From Paracoccaceae bacterium (GTDB taxonomy: Bacteria; Pseudomonadota; Alphaproteobacteria; Rhodobacterales; Rhodobacteraceae): a stretch of 35,925 bases of DNA. Below, one piece after another: positions 33,297-35,925 of the stretch. The first letter of the stretch is position 1. Every line of letters begins with the position of its first letter. Under the pieces are notes generated by a model, which was not told where the DNA came from, searched no databases, and saw only the letters and a list, made by a program, of their open reading frames with translations. The DNA lies in contig JABBAP010000024.1 in the NCBI GenBank assembly GCA_018607905.1, positions 165,075 through 200,999 on the forward strand, read 5' to 3'. The translations under genes were made by a program, and so were the position numbers.

Positions 33297-35708
33297 ATGA
33301 CAGACGCGAGCAGCGTTTCATATCCAGTATTGCCATTGCGCGACATCGTCGTGTTCCCACATATGATTGTGCCGCTTTTTGTTGGGCGCGAGAAATCTGT
33401 GCGCGCACTAGAAGCCGTGATGGCGGACAACAAAGAGATTTTGTTATCATCCCAAATTGACCCGTCCGAAGACGAGCCAACAGAAGAAACCATTTACGAG
33501 ACAGGCGTTTTGGCGTCTGTTTTGCAACTGCTAAAACTGCCCGATGGTACTGTAAAGGTGCTGGTTGAGGGCCGTGAGCGGGTGAAAATCACCGAATATC
33601 TGCAAAACGATGACTATTTCGAAGCAAATGCCGATATTTTGGATGAAACAGCCAAAGACCCAGAAGCAATCGAGGCGTTGAGCCGTGCGGTTGCCAAAGA
33701 GTTTGAACGCTATGCCAAGCTGAACAAAAATGTTCCCGAAGAAGCCCTAAGCGCGGTTGCCGAAAGCGACAGCCCTGCGAAATTGGTGGATACGGTTGCG
33801 GGCCATTTGAATGTGCGCGTTGATCAAAAGCAGGAACTGCTCGAGGAGTTGGACCTGTCTGATCGGATGGAAAAGGTGTTTGGCCTGATGCAGGGCGAAA
33901 TGTCGGTTCTGAAGGTCGAGAAAAAGATCAAAAGCCGTGTGAAAAACCAGATGGAACGCACGCAGCGCGAATATTATCTGAATGAACAGATGAAAGCGAT
34001 CCAACAGGAGTTGGGTGACGGCGAGCAGGGCGGCGGCGATGAACTGGCCGAGTTGGAAAGCAAAATCGCGGAAACCAAGCTGTCCGCTGAGGCGCAAGAA
34101 AAAGCCGAAGGTGAATTGAAGAAGCTGAAACAGATGTCACCGATGTCTGCCGAAGCTACGGTTGTGCGCAATTATCTGGATTGGATGTTGTCCATTCCCT
34201 GGAATAAAAAATCGCGCGTGAAGAAAGACCTGAACAAGGCGCAAGAGGTTCTGGATAAGGATCACTATGGTCTTGAAAAGGTTAAGGAACGGATCGTCGA
34301 ATATTTGGCCGTGCAACAGCGCAGTGCCAAATTGAAAGGCCCGATCCTGTGTCTCGTTGGTCCTCCTGGTGTGGGTAAAACCTCGCTTGGGAAATCTGTG
34401 GCCAAGGCGACTGGGCGCGAATTTATCCGTATTTCCCTTGGTGGCGTGCGGGATGAGAGCGAAATCCGCGGTCACCGCCGGACTTATATCGGGTCTATGC
34501 CCGGCAAAATCATCCAAGCGATGAAAAAGGCCAAAACGAATAACCCGCTGATCTTGCTCGATGAAATCGACAAGATGGGGCAGGATTTCCGTGGCGACCC
34601 AGCCAGCGCGATGCTGGAGGTTCTGGACCCAGAGCAAAACGCGACGTTTACGGATCACTACATGGAGGTCGAATATGACCTGTCCAACGTGATGTTCCTG
34701 ACAACGGCGAACACCTATAATATGCCCGGGCCGCTGCTCGATCGGATGGAGATTATTCCGCTGTCTGGTTATACCGAGGACGAAAAGACCGAGATCGCCA
34801 AACAGCATTTGATCGCCAAGCAGATCAAAAATCACGGCCTTCGCAAAGGCGAGTTCGAGATTGAAGACGGCGCTGTTTTGGAAATTGTGCGCACTTATAC
34901 CCGTGAAGCAGGTGTTCGTGGGCTGGAACGTGAATTGGCGAAACTGTGTCGTAAGGCGCTGACCAAAATCGTTAAAGGCGTCGAAAAGGCTGTTAAGGTG
35001 ACTGCGGATAACTTGGATGATTTCCTTGGTGTGAAGCGGTTCAAATACGGTTTGGCCGAGGACGAGGATCAAGTCGGTGTTGTCACGGGCTTGGCGTGGA
35101 CCTCCGTTGGCGGTGAGTTGCTGTCAATCGAGGCGTTGAAACTGCCCGGTAAGGGGCGGATGAAAACCACAGGGAAACTCGGTGATGTGATGAAAGAAAG
35201 CATTGATGCGGCCAGCTCGTACGTGCGTTCAATCAGCCCAGACATCGGGTTTAAGCCGCCGAACTTTGAAAAGATCGACATTCACGTGCACGTTCCCGAA
35301 GGGGCGACGCCAAAAGATGGCCCGTCTGCCGGTGTTGGCATGGTGACGTCGATTGTGTCTGTTCTGACAGGTATTCCTGTGCGCAAGGACATCGCCATGA
35401 CGGGCGAGGTGACGTTGCGCGGGAATGTTCTGCCAATCGGTGGCCTGAAGGAAAAGATGCTTGCGGCCCTGCGTGGTGGTATCAAAACCGTGCTGATCCC
35501 CAAGGACAACGAAAAAGACCTGCCGGAAATTCCGGACAACGTGAAAGAAGGCTTGGAAATCATTCCTGTCAGCACCGTGCAAGAAGTTTTGCATCACGCA
35601 CTGACATCCAAGCCTGTTGCAATTGATTGGGACGAAGCTGCCGAAGAAGCGGCTGCTGCGGCGCTCGCAACTGCGGGTGGTGGTGGTGCGGCTGCGGTCG
35701 CGCATTAA
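33297..35708 (+). CDS. lon: ATP-dependent protease Lon
   Basis: Lon unfolds and degrades damaged and regulatory proteins; in alphaproteobacteria its substrates include DnaA and CcrM. The 803-residue protein has the N-terminal substrate-recognition domain (LPLRDIVVFPHMIVPLFVGR) and a long coiled-coil region (about 185-290). The AAA+ module has Walker A GPPGVGKT at 355-362 and Walker B LILLDEIDKM. The C-terminal protease domain has catalytic Ser677 (DGPSAGVGM) and Lys720 (LKEKMLAA). The tail ends in an Ala/Gly-rich stretch (AAAALATAGGGGAAAVAH). An AAAAGGAAAA purine tract precedes the ATG. It is followed by a terminator and then an HU-like gene. Confidence 0.98.
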   Translation: MTDASSVSYPVLPLRDIVVFPHMIVPLFVGREKSVRALEAVMADNKEILLSSQIDPSEDEPTEETIYETGVLASVLQLLKLPDGTVKVLVEGRERVKITEYLQNDDYFEANADILDETAKDPEAIEALSRAVAKEFERYAKLNKNVPEEALSAVAESDSPAKLVDTVAGHLNVRVDQKQELLEELDLSDRMEKVFGLMQGEMSVLKVEKKIKSRVKNQMERTQREYYLNEQMKAIQQELGDGEQGGGDELAELESKIAETKLSAEAQEKAEGELKKLKQMSPMSAEATVVRNYLDWMLSIPWNKKSRVKKDLNKAQEVLDKDHYGLEKVKERIVEYLAVQQRSAKLKGPILCLVGPPGVGKTSLGKSVAKATGREFIRISLGGVRDESEIRGHRRTYIGSMPGKIIQAMKKAKTNNPLILLDEIDKMGQDFRGDPASAMLEVLDPEQNATFTDHYMEVEYDLSNVMFLTTANTYNMPGPLLDRMEIIPLSGYTEDEKTEIAKQHLIAKQIKNHGLRKGEFEIEDGAVLEIVRTYTREAGVRGLERELAKLCRKALTKIVKGVEKAVKVTADNLDDFLGVKRFKYGLAEDEDQVGVVTGLAWTSVGGELLSIEALKLPGKGRMKTTGKLGDVMKESIDAASSYVRSISPDIGFKPPNFEKIDIHVHVPEGATPKDGPSAGVGMVTSIVSVLTGIPVRKDIAMTGEVTLRGNVLPIGGLKEKMLAALRGGIKTVLIPKDNEKDLPEIPDNVKEGLEIIPVSTVQEVLHHALTSKPVAIDWDEAAEEAAAAALATAGGGGAAAVAH

Positions 35709-35728
35709 CCCCTTCACAGGTTAACGAA

Positions 35729-35774
35729 AAGCCGCCGCAACCCATTTAGTGGTTGTGGCGGCTTCTTTTTTTTT
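35729..35774 (+). terminator. Rho-independent terminator after lon
   Basis: Bases 35729-35742 pair with 35751-35764 (14 bp with one G-U pair, AAGCCGCCGCAACC on the left arm) around an 8-base loop, followed by a T-rich run to 35774. It ends the lon transcript just 20 bases past the stop. Confidence 0.93.
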
Positions 35775-35865
35775 CGGATAATTAAGACAATCGCAGCTTA
35801 GGGGTGCGACTGTTTCCGTAGCGAGAACATTCATTTTATCCAATCACATCAGATAGGGCAGCCCA

Positions 35866-35925
35866 GTGGTAACGAAGAAAACAGAAGTTGAAGACGCAGT
35901 TGAAGCACCGTTAGAAGACGTGATG
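35866..35925 (+). CDS. Start of a probable HU-family DNA-binding protein gene (partial)
   Basis: A frame opens at GTG 35866, with AGGG eight to eleven bases upstream and an in-frame TAG just before it. It runs 20 codons to the window edge (MVTKKTEVEDAVEAPLEDVM). The short lysine- and glutamate-rich start resembles the tail that precedes the HU domain in the gene that often follows lon in Rhodobacterales. The HU fold itself is outside the window, so the identification rests on neighbourhood and the tail. Confidence 0.45.
   Translation, partial: MVTKKTEVEDAVEAPLEDVM

Noticed and set aside
34137-35072. A 311-codon open frame on the minus strand opposite lon
   Set aside because: It lies wholly inside the conserved AAA+ and protease region of lon on the other strand and shows no protein family features.

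Overview
The window looks like chromosomal DNA of an alphaproteobacterium of the order Rhodobacterales (Roseobacter-type). The basis is the gene content: a DppD-DppF fused peptide ABC ATPase, an LpxI-type lipid A pathway, DUF6477 and DUF6456 proteins side by side, and lon followed by an HU-like gene. GC content looks moderate. I see no tRNA, rRNA, CRISPR array, insertion sequence or prophage. Almost everything is core genome, densely packed.

Layout. 1-1.9 kb: tail of a CPA-type Na+/H+ antiporter, then a MAPEG membrane protein divergent from a TetR regulator with two operator-like palindromes between them, then an ABM-domain protein and an I78 inhibitor lipoprotein. 2.0-8.1 kb: a complete peptide-type ABC importer on the minus strand (Tat-signal binding protein, strong terminator hairpin, two permeases, fused double ATPase), with an AraC regulator upstream (8.4-9.3 kb). 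9.4-10.3 kb: miaA, divergent from the next block.

10.4-22.3 kb: the classic envelope cluster on the plus strand, pyrH-frr-uppS-cdsA-dxr-rseP-bamA-skp-fabZ-lpxA-lpxI-lpxB. It links UMP supply, ribosome recycling, isoprenoid and phospholipid precursors, outer-membrane protein assembly and lipid A synthesis. lpxD is missing from its usual place between skp and fabZ. 22.3-25.9 kb: ybaK-like deacylase (minus), glnE and a small conserved protein. 26-28.4 kb: an M20 dipeptidase divergent from an M23 peptidase.

28.4-30.0 kb holds the least ordinary DNA. A DUF6477 gene appears frameshifted at an AC dinucleotide repeat next to its start. A divergent DUF6456/HTH regulator follows, and the AT-rich space between them carries three DnaA-box-like 9-mers. 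30.0-31.8 kb: tpiA, a TfoX N-terminal domain protein, an IscA/SufA carrier and a DUF59 Fe-S assembly factor (minus). 32.0-35.9 kb: tgt, lon and the beginning of an HU-like gene that runs off the window.

I did not find a convincing wholly new system. The DUF6477/DUF6456 locus is the place I would look first.
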